64,000 nt of DNA from contig BFEA01000820.1 of NCBI GenBank assembly GCA_003427395.1, forward strand, positions 75,052 through 139,051, given 5' to 3'. Below are positions 52,619 through 63,761 of the stretch, in pieces. The stretch is from Chara braunii (Eukaryota; Streptophyta; Charophyceae; Charales; Characeae). The notes under the pieces are model-generated. The model was not told the DNA's origin and did not search any database. It saw only the letters and a list, made by a program, of their open reading frames with translations. Every line of letters starts with the position of its first letter. The stretch's first letter is position 1. A program made the translations under genes and the position numbers.

Positions 52619-53650
52619 GCATGGCAAGAGCCAAGTCATGGTTATAGTTGATAGGTTTAGCAGGTATGCAGTTTTCGTTCCTTGACCTTCAGAGGCACGT
52701 GCAGATTTAGTAATAGAGAAGTTTTTTTATCATTGGGTCAGTGAACACGGTCTACCGCTGTCCATAGTTAGTGACAGAGATACCAGGTTCACTGGTCAGA
52801 ACTGGTAGGAGCTAATAAGAGTCTACGGCTTGTTAATGTCATCTTGGTCGTCACCCAGAGAGTAACGGCCAGACTGAAGAGATGAACAAGATCCTGCAGC
52901 AACTTCTCAGAATGTATATTAGACCTGATCAAGTCAACTGGGATGAGATGCTCCCAAAGGTAGCCAGCGCATACAACAACAGTGTTCATCTAGCAACCTG
53001 TCGCACTCCCAACGAACTAAGTCCTTTAGGCCATGAGACCGTTTGAGAGACTGAACTAGGATCAGATCCAGAGGCTATCGAGCACGAGAAAGAGATTGCT
53101 TCCGTAATAGATAACCTCAGGAAGGCCCAGCATAAGATGATAGAACAAGCCAACAAGCACCGTTGCCCGACGCAGTTCTAGGTAGGCGACCTAGTCTGGG
53201 TCAAGTCCAAAGAATTCGCTCCTGAGGAGAACATCTCACAGAAGTAGTTACCTGCGTACAGAGGACCGTGGCCAGTACTAGAAGTCAAGGGCAGAGAGGA
53301 TGGACCGTCCTGCACGATACAGATTCCAGCACACCTCCACACCTACCCAGTTTTTCATGCGTCAAAGTTGTTGCCTTGTACTTCGAGTCAACAATTCCCA
53401 TCGAGAAGGTCCATGATCCCTCCGGATATGGATGGAAGGTACGACATTGACCGCATAGTAAGTGAGGATGTCTTCAGAACAGGAGGTAGAGGTCGTACAC
53501 AAAAACAATACAAACTTACAAAGTCAGATTTTCCAATCAAGAACCGGAAAACGACTGCTGGTTTACCCGGACAGAGCTTCTAGAGACTGCTCCCGATGTA
53601 ATCCGTGCCTATGAAAGAGCTAAGAAAGGTAAAGATCCTGCCATGGATTG
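52619..53650 (+). pseudogene. Element 4 integrase core and C-terminus remnants
   Basis: Readable blocks in changing frames: HGKSQVMVIVDRFSRYAVFV, PLSIVSDRDTRFTGQNW with the second Asp, the 'NPQSDGQTE' equivalent near 52,850-52,875, WDEMLPKVASAYNNSVH, 'VGDLVWVKSKEF', GPWPVLEVKGREDGPS, HLHTYPVFHASKLLP and the tail PPDMDGRYDIDRIVSEDVF...GRGRTQKQYK. More than six stops or shifts. Confidence 0.82.
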
Positions 53651-53672
53651 ACATATTCTCAGAGGACCTAAA

Positions 53673-54612
53673 TGGTTTTCACCTTTACAGCAGCAGACGC
53701 AGATCCGAGGGCTCGATCCCTAGACCTTGCCCTCACTCGTGTACAATACCAAGTTGACCCTGTGTTTGAACCTGTGACCTGTGTCTTAGTAGTCGCCTAT
53801 TGTCTGTCGTAGGTTAGTGTGGTCATCAGGTCTTGATCCTTAGGTCTGTCGAGTAGGGGTCGTAGCTGTGTAGAAATCGTAGCTGCTACAGTCCTGAAAG
53901 GTCAAGGTCGTAGCTGCTACAGTCCCGAAAGGCCAAGTCTACAGACTTCCGAAACGTCCGGAAGTGGCCTTTCGAGAACTACTCAGGTTAGGCTAGAGGC
54001 AAGTGGGCAAGTGGGCAGTCCAACCTTGTCTAGTCAGCGGTACCCAGTCACAGTCGCATTTTGTCCAGTCAGCAAGTACCATGTGGGACTGTGTGTACCT
54101 TAGGCCCGGTGGAAAGGAGCAGATCAGCGACCAAGTGAAGTATGAATCAAGAGGCAGCATCTAGTCATTCATCCATTCAACCTGTGAGCCGTGTGGTAGC
54201 GCTGTCTGAGTGACTTGTGCAAGGAGGTCTGCAGGTGCCCGAGGAAGAAGAGGGCAGTGAGGGAGACGAAGCGGCCATAGCCGCTAGTAGCAGGGAGTAG
54301 AAGGCAGCCATAGCTGCCACAGATGGCAGTAGGCTGTAGCGTACCTGTGTGAGTGAGTTGTGTGAAGAGTGTGAGCGTGTGTGGGACATCCAGGGAGATC
54401 CAAAGTAGCGTGTGTGTGAACAGTTGTGGGGAATACAGTGTCGGATGGGTGTTGTGAGGACGCACAGGCGCCATTGCCATTCGAAGCGAGTTTGAATCTG
54501 AACTGCGTTCTTGGCCTCGATATCTCTGAGCTTTGTGTGGGCGCCTGCCGCCAGGGTGATTGCCATCTGTTTTCATGCGTGCTGAGTAAGGCAGAAGACG
54601 AGTCTGATTTCG
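53673..54612 (+). repeat. Element 4 3' LTR
   Basis: Starts TGGTTTTCACCTTTACAG, ends GAGTCTGATTTCG; aligns with 45,581-46,626 minus its internal duplication. Confidence 0.87.
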
Positions 54613-54899
54613 CAAAGATTTCCTACCGAAAATTCCCCTCTTGACCCAATATAGCCAGTGAGTGTTTTTCCATGGAGAAGGGTCTACCCTCTTCGTCTAG
54701 TACGTGTTGTTGTCTTACATGAGGGTGGGCAGGGTTTAGTGGTTCGGTCTGCTGTTCTTCACTAGTTTCTTAGTATGACCTCGATGAACATCACTCCCGA
54801 TACTATGTTTTTCTAATTATTTAATCTTTCTGGTGATGAGCAAACGGACTGGTAGCCCCCAGAATAGAAGTTTTTTTTTTCTTCAGAGAACGAACGAAC
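54613..54899. other. Spacer between elements 4 and 5
   Basis: 287 bp without a gene; its end 'gaatagaagttttttttttt..gaacgaac' is the tail of a 114-bp tandem unit seen again at 63,843-63,875. Confidence 0.6.
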
Positions 54900-55875
54900 T
54901 GCGCGGCTAGAGCCTCGATGGACCCCTTTTTAGCCCTGCTATACAGACCGTCGGCCGCCCCTAAGTGAAGGCAGGCTCGACGAGGCCCTCAGGGCCCTTT
55001 TTCGGCCACTGCGCAACCAAGTAAATTCAGGCAGTTGCGCAGCGCCAGTTGGTTGAAGAAATCCAGGCCCTGGGCCGCCTGTGTGAATGAATGGAAAGCA
55101 GGCCCTGGGCTGGATACGTGTACTGGGCCAAACACATGCCAAAGGCAGTTGGGTACATGCAACTACCGCAGGCCCTGGCCTGTTCTCGATCGTGCTGGGC
55201 CTCAGGCTACCGGGGCCTACTGGAAGCTTCCTGGGACTGGACGCAGGCAGGCCACTTCGATATAGCAAAGGNTACTGGAAGCTTCCTGGGACTGGACGCA
55301 GGCAGGCCACTTCGATATAGCAAAGGGCCTGCCTCCTCGTTCGGCATTCGGGTGCTGGCTGCATGCTGCGCAAGTGCTGCTGCGCTATTGTGCTGGCTGG
55401 CGCCTACGCTCTCACGGGCGAGCAGGAAAGGAGCACGCAGCCATAGCCGAGCTGCGCTGCTGTAAGCTGGGTGGAGCGCAGGGTGGTCCTTGGGTGCTAG
55501 TGGCACCTGTGTGTTGGGGAACGGGGTTGTGAGTGTAGGGCGAGACATACCTGGTGCTGGAAGCGTGCGACATTGGTCACCATATGCTCGTACTTCGGGA
55601 ATGTTGTTGACGTCATCTTTTGGCTTCGTAGTATAGGCTAGATAGGATCTGCCACATGTAGTCTGGGCACCGAGCGCCAGATAGGATATCAACTCTCGTT
55701 CTTCGTTGATGATGATGGGACTTATTCAACATTGTCAATTATGAACACTTGGTGTGTTCTTATTTGGTGAATCTCGTGTTGCAATTTTGTTGTTGGTTCG
55801 AGGTGAAGACTATCTGGACTTATATGTATGATGTCGTTTGATTGCTGAAGTTCGCTATTGCTCATCTTCCTTGCA
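54900..55875 (+). repeat. Element 5 5' LTR
   Basis: Starts TGCGCGGCTAGAGCCTC, ends CTTCCTTGCA. Includes the duplicated 54-bp segment 55,218-55,271 / 55,273-55,326 with N at 55,272. Confidence 0.9.
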
Positions 55876-55878
55876 ATT

Positions 55879-55890
55879 TGGTATCGGAGC
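55879..55890 (+). promoter_or_regulatory. Element 5 primer-binding site
   Basis: TGGTATCGGAGC three bases after the LTR; one mismatch to the initiator tRNA-Met consensus, shared with elements 1 and 2. Confidence 0.87.
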
Positions 55891-57157
55891 TGTGGTTCGA
55901 TTGCGCTCATCTGGCGCTTGTCTTCTGCCTTATTCGGTACGTACATGCGGTCTGCTGGGCGAGTTTGGCCGTACGTGGTGTGTAGTGAGGAGGGTGGAGA
56001 CGAGTGGTAGGCGACCTAGGAGGTGAGGGGTATCGCATGGAACGCTACGTGGTGTGTATATTGGGTGTTTACGGTGTGATGAGAACTATGTGGTGGTTGA
56101 TTGATGCTGAGGTGGAACATCGAGATAATGCTGGTTGTGTCGATGCAGTGACTGGTCATCGCAATCTCCATCAGGTCATCTGGTGAGAATATCTGTGGTT
56201 GGGGGCAGCTATATTGAGGTACGTCGCTCGTAACCTTATCTACCCTCTTCGACGCTATATTGAGGTTGTGTGTCCCATCTTGAGAGTCCTCTCATGTGAG
56301 GTGTCGTGTGCGCTCAATCTTGAGAGTCGGCATACTTCCTGTGGAGCATCTGGAAGGAGAGGGCGTTGCTTTCTGAAGGACCCTGGACGAAGCATTGGGT
56401 CACGGTCACCATGCCAACCCACCGGGAGTAGAGCACGCATGCTTTGCTGCTTTGTCCTTGTCTGCTTGCTGCTCTCATAGATGGGTATTGTTGGGCAGGC
56501 CAGTCCTACCGGAAAGACGGGTCACCATGCCAACCGACGTCTATAAATAAACACGGGTAGGGGATATCACTGGTTGTGATCGTCGTCCTGCTGCGACATA
56601 AAATAATTCCTGATGTCACTTGGGGACGAACGTTGGAATGCCTCTTGATCAGCCAGTGATGTAAGGCTCGCGGCACGCCGAGGGTAAATATACGTGCAAA
56701 GCTGGCCAGCTCAACAACTACTCGGGGCACAGGGGTGGGCCGTGTGCACACCTTTAGTTATGCATGCTATTGGATTGCTCAGGAACGCTGACGTCAAGTG
56801 ACAATCAAGTGGGGATTGGGGAACAGGGTAGATTCCAAGTGATTAGTTCGTGTTAGATCCCATGCTTTGAACAAACCTAGTCAAATGATATTATTTCTAT
56901 TTTGATTAGTTAGATGGACTGCCATTGACATCTGACAGACAACATTAGTTAGAACAGTTTCTTGTTCATGGTGCATCTGTTTGCGGACTAGTCAAACTAA
57001 AAACAGTGTCGTTTGTAGGAATCTGGACTTACCTGTTAGAACCCGAATGTATCTTCTCCGGAATAGCCACCAATTAAGTATTTAAATTGGTCTGTGCACT
57101 CTGTTGCGGTAGGCATCTTGTATGACCTAGTGTAGACGGTGTACAGTGCTGTAGCAT
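55891..57157 (+). other. Element 5 untranslated leader
   Basis: Between PBS and the gag ATG; no coding frame of note. Homologous in reverse to 19,591-20,844. Confidence 0.75.
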
Positions 57158-59118
57158 ATGAGCGACCAGGAGGACATTGGAGAGGACGACCGGATAATGC
57201 GATCGGCAAGGCGCCCAGTAGCCCATTTGGCATTAGGACCAGAGGGCGACAAACATCTGTTCCGCCAGCTTAGGGAGAGGCAGCAGCAGCAGAGGAGAGC
57301 TAGAGCAGCCGAGGCCAGCAGGGCGTTAGCTGCTACAACAGCCATGGCCACTTCCGCTATGGTCACCTCTGCACAACAGACTTCCCAGGTCAGCAGTTCA
57401 GGTATCGTCGGGTCAACGGTCGCGCAGACCGTGAGTCAGTCCATTGGCGTGATGGCAAGCCAGGCATTAGTGTCGACTCCAGAGGATGTCGCCATCCAGC
57501 AGGCAGCCCTGCAGGAGGCACAGCTACAGCAGGCATTAGGAGAGAGAAAAGCGGAGAAGGAGAAAAGAAAAGCGGAGCCAGGATGCAGCGAAGAGGAGCA
57601 GAAATAGAGGAGACGATGGACCTGACGAACATGGATGATGATGTGAGAGTAGTTAGGAGGGCCCGACTTGGAGTAATAGAGATGCAAGAGCATCAGCCTA
57701 CTATCCTTCAGTATATCCAGCAGAGCCTAGCCATTCTGGCAGGGTGTTCTCAGGCGGCACCATCACCACCCGGGCTTGGTGCCTTACTCATGGCATGTCC
57801 TCCTTTTGTTGTTCCATCGGTGACAGGGGTATCCCCATATGTAGCCCCGTCATCGGTTGCGATCGTTTCCCTGGGCATGCCGCTGTCAGGAGGGATCTCA
57901 GCAGGTCCTAGTGTACAGGTTCCAGTGCAGTCAGTGGTCACCCAGACTCCGTCGCAGGCTGCCATTAGTGGGCAACCAGCTGTCTCACAGCCTGTGCAGC
58001 CGCAGGGGTCTCAGCCCCAACAGCAACAGGTGCAGCAAGTTGTTCCCCAGAGTCCACAGTCGGGACAGCTGCAGGGACAACCGCAATGGGTTCCAAAGGC
58101 CGCCATAGCCGCGCCTAAGCCTTTTACAGGAGACAAGCGGGGCGAAGACCTTGACACGTGGTTAAGGTCTGTGCCGGTCTACATCAGGTGTAAGCTTACC
58201 TTGCCGCATGAGGAAGTGCTTGTGGCTGCTTCCTACCTGGAGGGTAGTGCAACAAGATGGTGGAGTGGTTTGGTGCAGCTACAGGGATATGGTCATGACT
58301 TCCACGCTTGGGCAGCCAGCCAAAAGCTGGGTGACTTCCTCAAGTTAGTGGAGGAGAGGTGGCATGATCCTCAGGAGGCTCAAAAGGTCACTGACGCGAT
58401 CCTGACTCTGAGCGCTCGATCGTTCAAGTCAGTAAGGGAGGCCACAAAAGCAGTAGAGCGTCTGATCTGTGTCCCTGGGGTTCGCTATGACCCCCAAGTC
58501 TTACTGACAACTTACCTGAGGTGTCTGCAGATGCCAATCAGGAATCAGTTGGCAGTTGAGGCTAACATCAACATGCACAACTTTCCTTCGTTTAGCAAGA
58601 AGGCCCTAGACCTTAAAGCTAAGATAGGGCGTGGACATAACCCAACGACGGACGGGAGAAAGAAGACTCTGCCTCCTAACTGAAAAGCCAAGGGTCGCAT
58701 TATGTTTGTCGACAACGATGGGTCAACCATTGAGTTGGATGACGACCCCCAGTTAGGAGTAGGTGCAGAGGCAGGTGGCGAAACTTCAGAGGGTGGAGTA
58801 GTCGCCGCCGTAACCCAACAAAAAGGTAAGGGGACCGGTAGACGCCGAGGAGGCTCCCGGTCTAGAAGTCAAGTTGACCCCAATGCTCCTCCATGGGAGA
58901 AAGCGGGTCTCACGGAGGACGTGTGGAGAGACCGGTGGAACCGGCAAGCCTGCATCCGTTGTGGCCAATACGGCCATAACCAGTTTAAATGTAGGAACAA
59001 GAAGGTCACCGAGAAGATCCCGCCTATTATGGGGCAGGCGGTAAGATCCTCCGCTCCCGTAGGTAGCAATGCTGCCAGTACGTCAGGCACTGCTCTAAGA
59101 AACACGTCAGGCCAGTAG
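57158..59118 (+). pseudogene. Element 5 gag
   Basis: Frame 1 from 57,158 (MSDQEDIGEDDRIMRSARRP, Arg/Gln-rich helix, Ala/Ser spacer) shifts near 57,583-57,600 into the main frame: TNMDDDVRVVRRARLGVIEM, Pro/Val/Gln-rich linker, PKPFTGDKRGEDLDTWLRSV (capsid entry, about 58,110), RWWSGLVQLQGYGHDFHAW, GVRYDPQVLLTTYLRCLQMP and LPPN, then TGA at 58,681. The third part, from 58,684, has a basic stretch (GRRRGGSRSRSQVDP) and a perfect CCHC knuckle, CIRCGQYGHNQFKC, at 58,951-58,992. It would be the particle and RNA-binding protein of the element. Confidence 0.9.
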
Positions 59119-59147
59119 GAATAGTAGTTGTTCCTACTAGGGCCGAG

Positions 59148-60107
59148 GTGGTGGAGACACCCTCGCCATCTCGCGATATGGCCCAAGCTACTGACTCCCC
59201 AGTCGTCCCACAAACACGTTCGGACCCATCGACCGTCTGTTCGATGAATGTGTTTGAATCCTTAGAGGAGCTAGAGGTGGAGTGGTCTAGATCAGACCCG
59301 CTAGCTTCTTGGACGACACTAGTTAAAGCCCCGAAGTGTGAGATGTTCGTCACCGAGGTTGTCATTGGCGGTCGCAAGTCCGGGGCCTATTATGACACTT
59401 GCTCGACGAGGAATTTCATTAGTCGCGCGTGCGTTGAGAGGCTGCGTTTACAGGGGCGAGTGCAGTGCTTGAGTCGACCTGTGGAGTCGACTTGTGCCAA
59501 CAAACAGCGCATGGTAGTCAATGACTACCTTCAGGACGTTGATTGCCTGTTCACGTACGCGGGAGGGGAATTGAGGCATCGTGTCTCATTCCTGGTAAGC
59601 GACGATCTCCCCATGGATATCTTGTTAGGTATGTATTACCTCTCGGTTGCACAGCCCCAGTTTGACTGGGACCAAAAAGTGGTCAAACACACTTGGCCAG
59701 GTGGAGGGACCGCCAAATTGCACAAGTTCAAAGCTAGTAGTCTGATCGAGTCCTATGGATGCATAAGTGCGGCCGCATTCTATAATTATTATAAGCAGAA
59801 TCAGGAGGAGGGTATGTACCTAGTTTATGTCTCTGCTGCAGGCGAGCCGGTGAAAATGCCACCGGAGATAGAGGGAGTAGTTGCTAAGTACCCTGACCTA
59901 TTTGAAGAGCCGACAGGGGTTGTTGAGAGGGAGGTCGTCCACGCGATAGAAATTATCCCAGGGTCTAGTATCCCAAAGGGTAGGATCTATCGGATGTCTC
60001 CAGGCGAGCTCGATGAGCTTCGCCGCCAGCTCAAGGAACTCGTAGAAAAGGGTTGGATCCGGTCGAGTGTCTCTCCTTATGGATCTCGAGTACTATTCGA
60101 GAACTAG
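59148..60107 (+). pseudogene. Element 5 protease and RT N-terminus
   Basis: Continuous frame. The protease has VIGGRKSGAYYDTCSTRNFI (Asp at 59,394; D-T-C where D-[ST]-G is the rule), then [20 protein letters not shown] (C-terminal conserved D-x2-LG). The linker [20 protein letters not shown] is followed by RT entry [18 protein letters not shown] and [19 protein letters not shown], ending at a TAG (60,105) where FVPKKEG is expected. Confidence 0.9.
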
Positions 60108-60835
60108 AAGAAGGAGGGTACACTTAGGATGTGCATTGACTATAGGGGCCTCAATGCCATCACTGTAAAGAAGAGAGAGCCCCTACCGCACATCGACGAT
60201 TTGCTAGATAGAGTGCAAGGGTGTCGGTACTTCAGTAAAATAGATCTGAAGTCCGGGTACCATCAGATTGCAATCCGGCCTGAGGATCAACACAAAACCT
60301 CCTTTCAGACCAGGTACGGTCTGTACGAGTTTGTGGTGATGCCTTTCGGCTTGTGCAATGCTCCTGGCACCTTTCAACACGCTATGAATCGGATATTCCA
60401 TGACTACTTGGATAAGTTTGTCATCCTGTACCTCGATGACATACTAATTTTTAGTAAGACTGTCGAGGAGCACGTTGCACATTTGGACAAAGTCCTCAGT
60501 TTCCTGCGATAGCACAAGTTCAAGATCAACGGTGAGAAGTGCGAGTTTGGCCGCACCCGTGTCTTGTACTTGGGTCATGAGATATCCGCGGAAGGGTTAA
60601 AGCCCGATGACGCGAAGGTGGCCAGCATTCGTGATTGGCCACATCCTCAGTCTGTGACTGAGATGAGATCTTTCTTAGGAATGATAGGCTGCTATAGGAC
60701 TTTCGTTTAGAATTATAACATAGTGGCCGCTTCTTTGACTGATTTGATCCGCCTTGACACCACATGGGAGTGGACAGATGAGTGCGAAACTGCTTTCAGA
60801 CATCTGAAGCATGCATTGACGCACTACGAAGTCTT
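60108..60835 (+). pseudogene. Element 5 reverse transcriptase palm and thumb
   Basis: [60 protein letters not shown] and [20 protein letters not shown] with intact YLDD (about 60,428-60,442). A TAG at 60,510 interrupts, then KFKINGEKCEFGRTRVLYLG, RSFLGMIGCYRTFV, a further TAG at 60,708, and the connection segment to a frameshift near 60,835. Confidence 0.92.
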
Positions 60836-61747
60836 AAACTTCCTGATCCTGATAAGCTGTTCATAGTCACCACGGATGCCAGCCAATACGACATTGGCGC
60901 CGTGCTAGCACAACAGGAGGGGCCAAAGTTGAGGCCAGTCGAGTACATGTCCAAGAAAATGTCGTCTCAGAAGTTGGCAAAGTCAACCTATGAGAAGGAA
61001 CTCTATGCGGTATACAAGGCACTGACCCATTGGAGACACTATCTCCTTGGGAGGTTCTTCATCCTCAGAACTGATCATCAGACACTGAGATGGATGAGAA
61101 CTCAACCGGTACTTTCTAATGCTTTGAAGCGTTGGATCGAAGTCATTGAACAGTATGACTTGGACCCTCAGTATCTGAAAGGAGAGTACAACAAGGTTGC
61201 TGATGTCTTATCGCGTAGACCTGACTTCTTAGGTGCGCTAATTACTGAGTTCGATATGAAGGACGATGTTACTCGCTCTTTGGTGGAAGCCTATCAAGAG
61301 GACCAGTTTATGTCTGAGATCATACACAAGCTTCAGGCGAAGGGCAAGAAGACTTCTGCCGAGTTTGAGTTGGTCAATGGCTTGCTGTTTCTTGAGAAGG
61401 CAGGGAATAAACGACTGTGTGTTCCTAATAGCGAGTCTTTGCGTAGTTTGTTTTTAGGTGAGTGCCATGATGCCACCGGACATTTTGGGTATAAGAAGAC
61501 CGCAGCCAATTTGCTGCAGCGGTTCTGGTGGCCCACTATGATGCGAGACGCCCAGCTGTACGTGGAGACTTGTCAGGTATGTCAAAGAGGCAAGCCACGT
61601 ACTCAGGCTCCTCTTGGGCTCCTGAAGCCCCTTCCGATTCCGGAAAGGCCAGGTGAGAGCCTGTCCATGGACTTCATGGATGCGCTGGTCACCAGCAAGT
61701 GCGACATGAGACACATCTTCGTCATCGTGGATAGGTTTAGCAAATAA
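60836..61747 (+). pseudogene. Element 5 RNase H and integrase zinc domain
   Basis: LPDPDKLFIVTTDASQYDIG (catalytic Asp), KSTYEKELYAVYKAL (Glu), RTDHQTLRWMRTQPVLS (Asp), GEYNKVADVLSRRPDF. Then integrase: NKRLCVPNSESLRSLFLGEC, HDATGHFGYKKTAANLLQRF, VETCQVCQRGKP (complete HHCC), PGESLSMDFMDALVTS (first DDE Asp) and IFVIVDRFSK, where a short deletion creates TAA at 61,745. Confidence 0.92.
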
Positions 61748-61749
61748 GG

Positions 61750-62781
61750 TTGATAGCCATGCCGGAGTCAGCAAAGACCGAGTATGTCATCAGATTGTTT
61801 GAAGAGACCTGGGTTAGGGATTTTTGTCTGCCCAAGTCCATAATCAGTGACAGGGATGTTTGTTTCACCAGTGAGCTGTGGAAGGCCGCTGCTGCTGAAC
61901 AAGGGACACAGTTGCAGATGACTTCTGGGAATCACCCTGAGGCCAATGGTCAAGCCGAGCAACTGAACCGTTGTACAGCACCTGTTGAGGCATTACATTA
62001 AGCCCAACCAGGTGGACTGGGATGAGAAGCTCGCCCTCATCGCCAGTCTGTATAACAACGCCATACACAGCGCCACCGGGGTGAGCCCAAACAGTCTACT
62101 ACTGACCTTCAAGCCTAGATTGCCCTTAGACTTTCTCCTGCCTGAGAATCAGTCAACTGCTGCACCGGGTACCTTAGAATTTGCCTATCGGTATGAACAG
62201 AAAATGCAGCAGGCGGTAGAACAGATGCAGAAGGCACAGGCGGTAATGATCGAGTCTGAGAACAGACACCGCCGTCCTTCTACTTTTCAGGTTGGGGATA
62301 GGGTCTGGGTTAAGTCCTCAGAACTGGGACAAGAGCACGGGATTTCCCGCAAACTCATGGCCCAGTACTTTGGGCCTTGGGAAGTGTTGGATGTTGTTGG
62401 GACTGATCCGGATGGGCCATCCTATGTTATCCGGATCCCTGGTCACCTCCGTACCTACCCAGTCTTTCACGCTTCTAAGCTTGCACCCTCAAGGAAACAG
62501 ATCAGTTTCCGTCGCGACGGTCAATGCTGCCCCCAACCATGGATGGAGAGGTGGACATCGATGACATTGTAGATCACAGGGAGCTGACGGTGCAGAAGCC
62601 CACAGGCAGGGGACGTCCTCCGAAGCCAAAACTGCAGTATCGAGTCCGGTTCAGACATCACACAGATCCAAAGGAGGACCGCTGGTTTACTCGGGAGGAA
62701 CTCATGCAGACCGCTCCTCAGGTCGTAGCCTACTATGAGAAATCTCTGCAGAAGAGAAAGCTTCAGATCATTGAAGACTGA
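61750..62781 (+). pseudogene. Element 5 integrase core end, C-terminus, chromodomain-like tail
   Basis: IAMPESAKTEYVIRLFEETW, KSIISDRDVCFTSELWKAAA (second Asp), QMTSGNHPEANGQAEQLNR (Glu); frame change at about 61,972. Then DWDEKLALIASLYNNAIHSA, STFQVGDRVWVKSSELGQEH, AQYFGPWEVLDVVGTDPDGP, RTYPVFHASKLAP. After a shift near 62,520 the tail reads PPTMDGEVDIDDIVDHRELT, KLQYRVRFRHHTDPKEDRWF and AYYEKSLQKRKLQIIED, ending at 62,781. The tail has a chromodomain-like pattern that would direct integration to particular chromatin (family knowledge). Confidence 0.9.
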
Positions 62782-62818
62782 TCTTCTCAGAGGACTATCG
62801 AAGATGTGGAGGAGGGAA

Positions 62819-63761
62819 TGCAAGGCTAGAGCCTCTATGGACCCCTTTTTGGCCCTGCTATACAGACCGTCGGCTGCCCTAAGTGAAGGCAGGCTCGACG
62901 AGGCCCTTAGGGCCCTTTTTCGGCCACTGCGCAACCAAGGAAATTCAGGCAGTTGCGCAGCGCCAGTTGGTTGAAGAAATCCAGGCCCTGGGCCGCCTGT
63001 GTGAATGAATGGAAAGCAGGCCCTGGGCTGGATACCTGTACTGGGCCAAACACATGTGAAAGGCAGTTGGGCACATGCAACTACCGCAGGCCCCAGGCCT
63101 GTTCTCGATCGTGCTGGGCCTCAGGCTACCGGGGCCTACTGGAAGCTTCCTGGGACTGGACGCAGGCAGGCCACTTCGATATAGCAAAGGNTACTGGAAG
63201 CTTCCTGGGACTGGACGCAGGCAGGCCACTTCGATATAGCAAAGGGCCTGCCTCCTCGTTCGGCATTCGGGTGCTGGCTGCATGCTCCGCTATTGTGCTG
63301 GCTGGCGCCTACGCTCTCACAGGCGAGCAGGGAAGGAGCACGCAGCCATAGCCGCTGCTGTAAGCTGGGTGGAGCGCAGGGTGGTCCTTGGGTGCTAGCG
63401 GGGTTGTGAGTGTAGCGCGAGACATACCTGGTGCTGGAAGCGTGCGACATTGGTCGCCATACGCTCGTACCTCGGGAATGCTGTTGACGTCATCTTTCGG
63501 CTTCGTAGTATAGGCTAGATAGGATCTTCGTCATCTGCCACATGTAGTCTGGGCGCCGAGTGCCAGATAGGATATCAACTCTGGTTCTTCGTTGATGATG
63601 ATGGGACTTATTCAGCATTGTCAATTATGAACACTTGGTGTGTTCTTATTTGGTGAATCTCGTGTTGCAATTCTGCTGTTGGTTCGAGGTCAAGACTATC
63701 TGGACTTATATGTATGATGCCGTTTGATTGCTGAAGTTCGCTATTGCTCATCTTCCTTGCA
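62819..63761 (+). repeat. Element 5 3' LTR
   Basis: Starts TGCAAGGCTAGAGCCTC after the purine tract GAAGATGTGGAGGAGGGA, ends CTTCCTTGCA. Carries the same 54-bp duplication (63,137-63,190 / 63,192-63,245) with N at 63,191. Confidence 0.9.

Larger units (their letters stand above)
45581..54612 (+). mobile_element. Ty3/gypsy retrotransposon, element 4 (heavily decayed)
   Basis: LTRs 45,581-46,626 and 53,673-54,612, PBS at 46,628, gag from 47,893, protease, RT, RNase H, integrase with a duplicated zinc domain, and core/C-terminal remnants to about 53,640. Frames change or stop in every domain. No clear target duplication (tgaaa versus caaag). Gag and pol differ enough from elements 1, 2 and 5 to be a separate lineage; gag starts MVTTRTGTSTTPYSKAQEEQ. 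Confidence 0.87.
54900..63761 (+). mobile_element. Ty3/gypsy retrotransposon, element 5 (best-preserved copy)
   Basis: LTRs 54,900-55,875 and 62,819-63,761, PBS, leader, gag 57,158-59,118, pol 59,148-62,781, purine-rich tract 62,801-62,818. Complete domain order gag-CCHC, PR, RT, RNase H, INT (HHCC, DD35E), GPW-type C-terminus and chromodomain-like tail. Same family as element 2. About ten stops or frame changes make it inactive. The two LTRs share a 54-bp duplication around an N. Confidence 0.93.
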
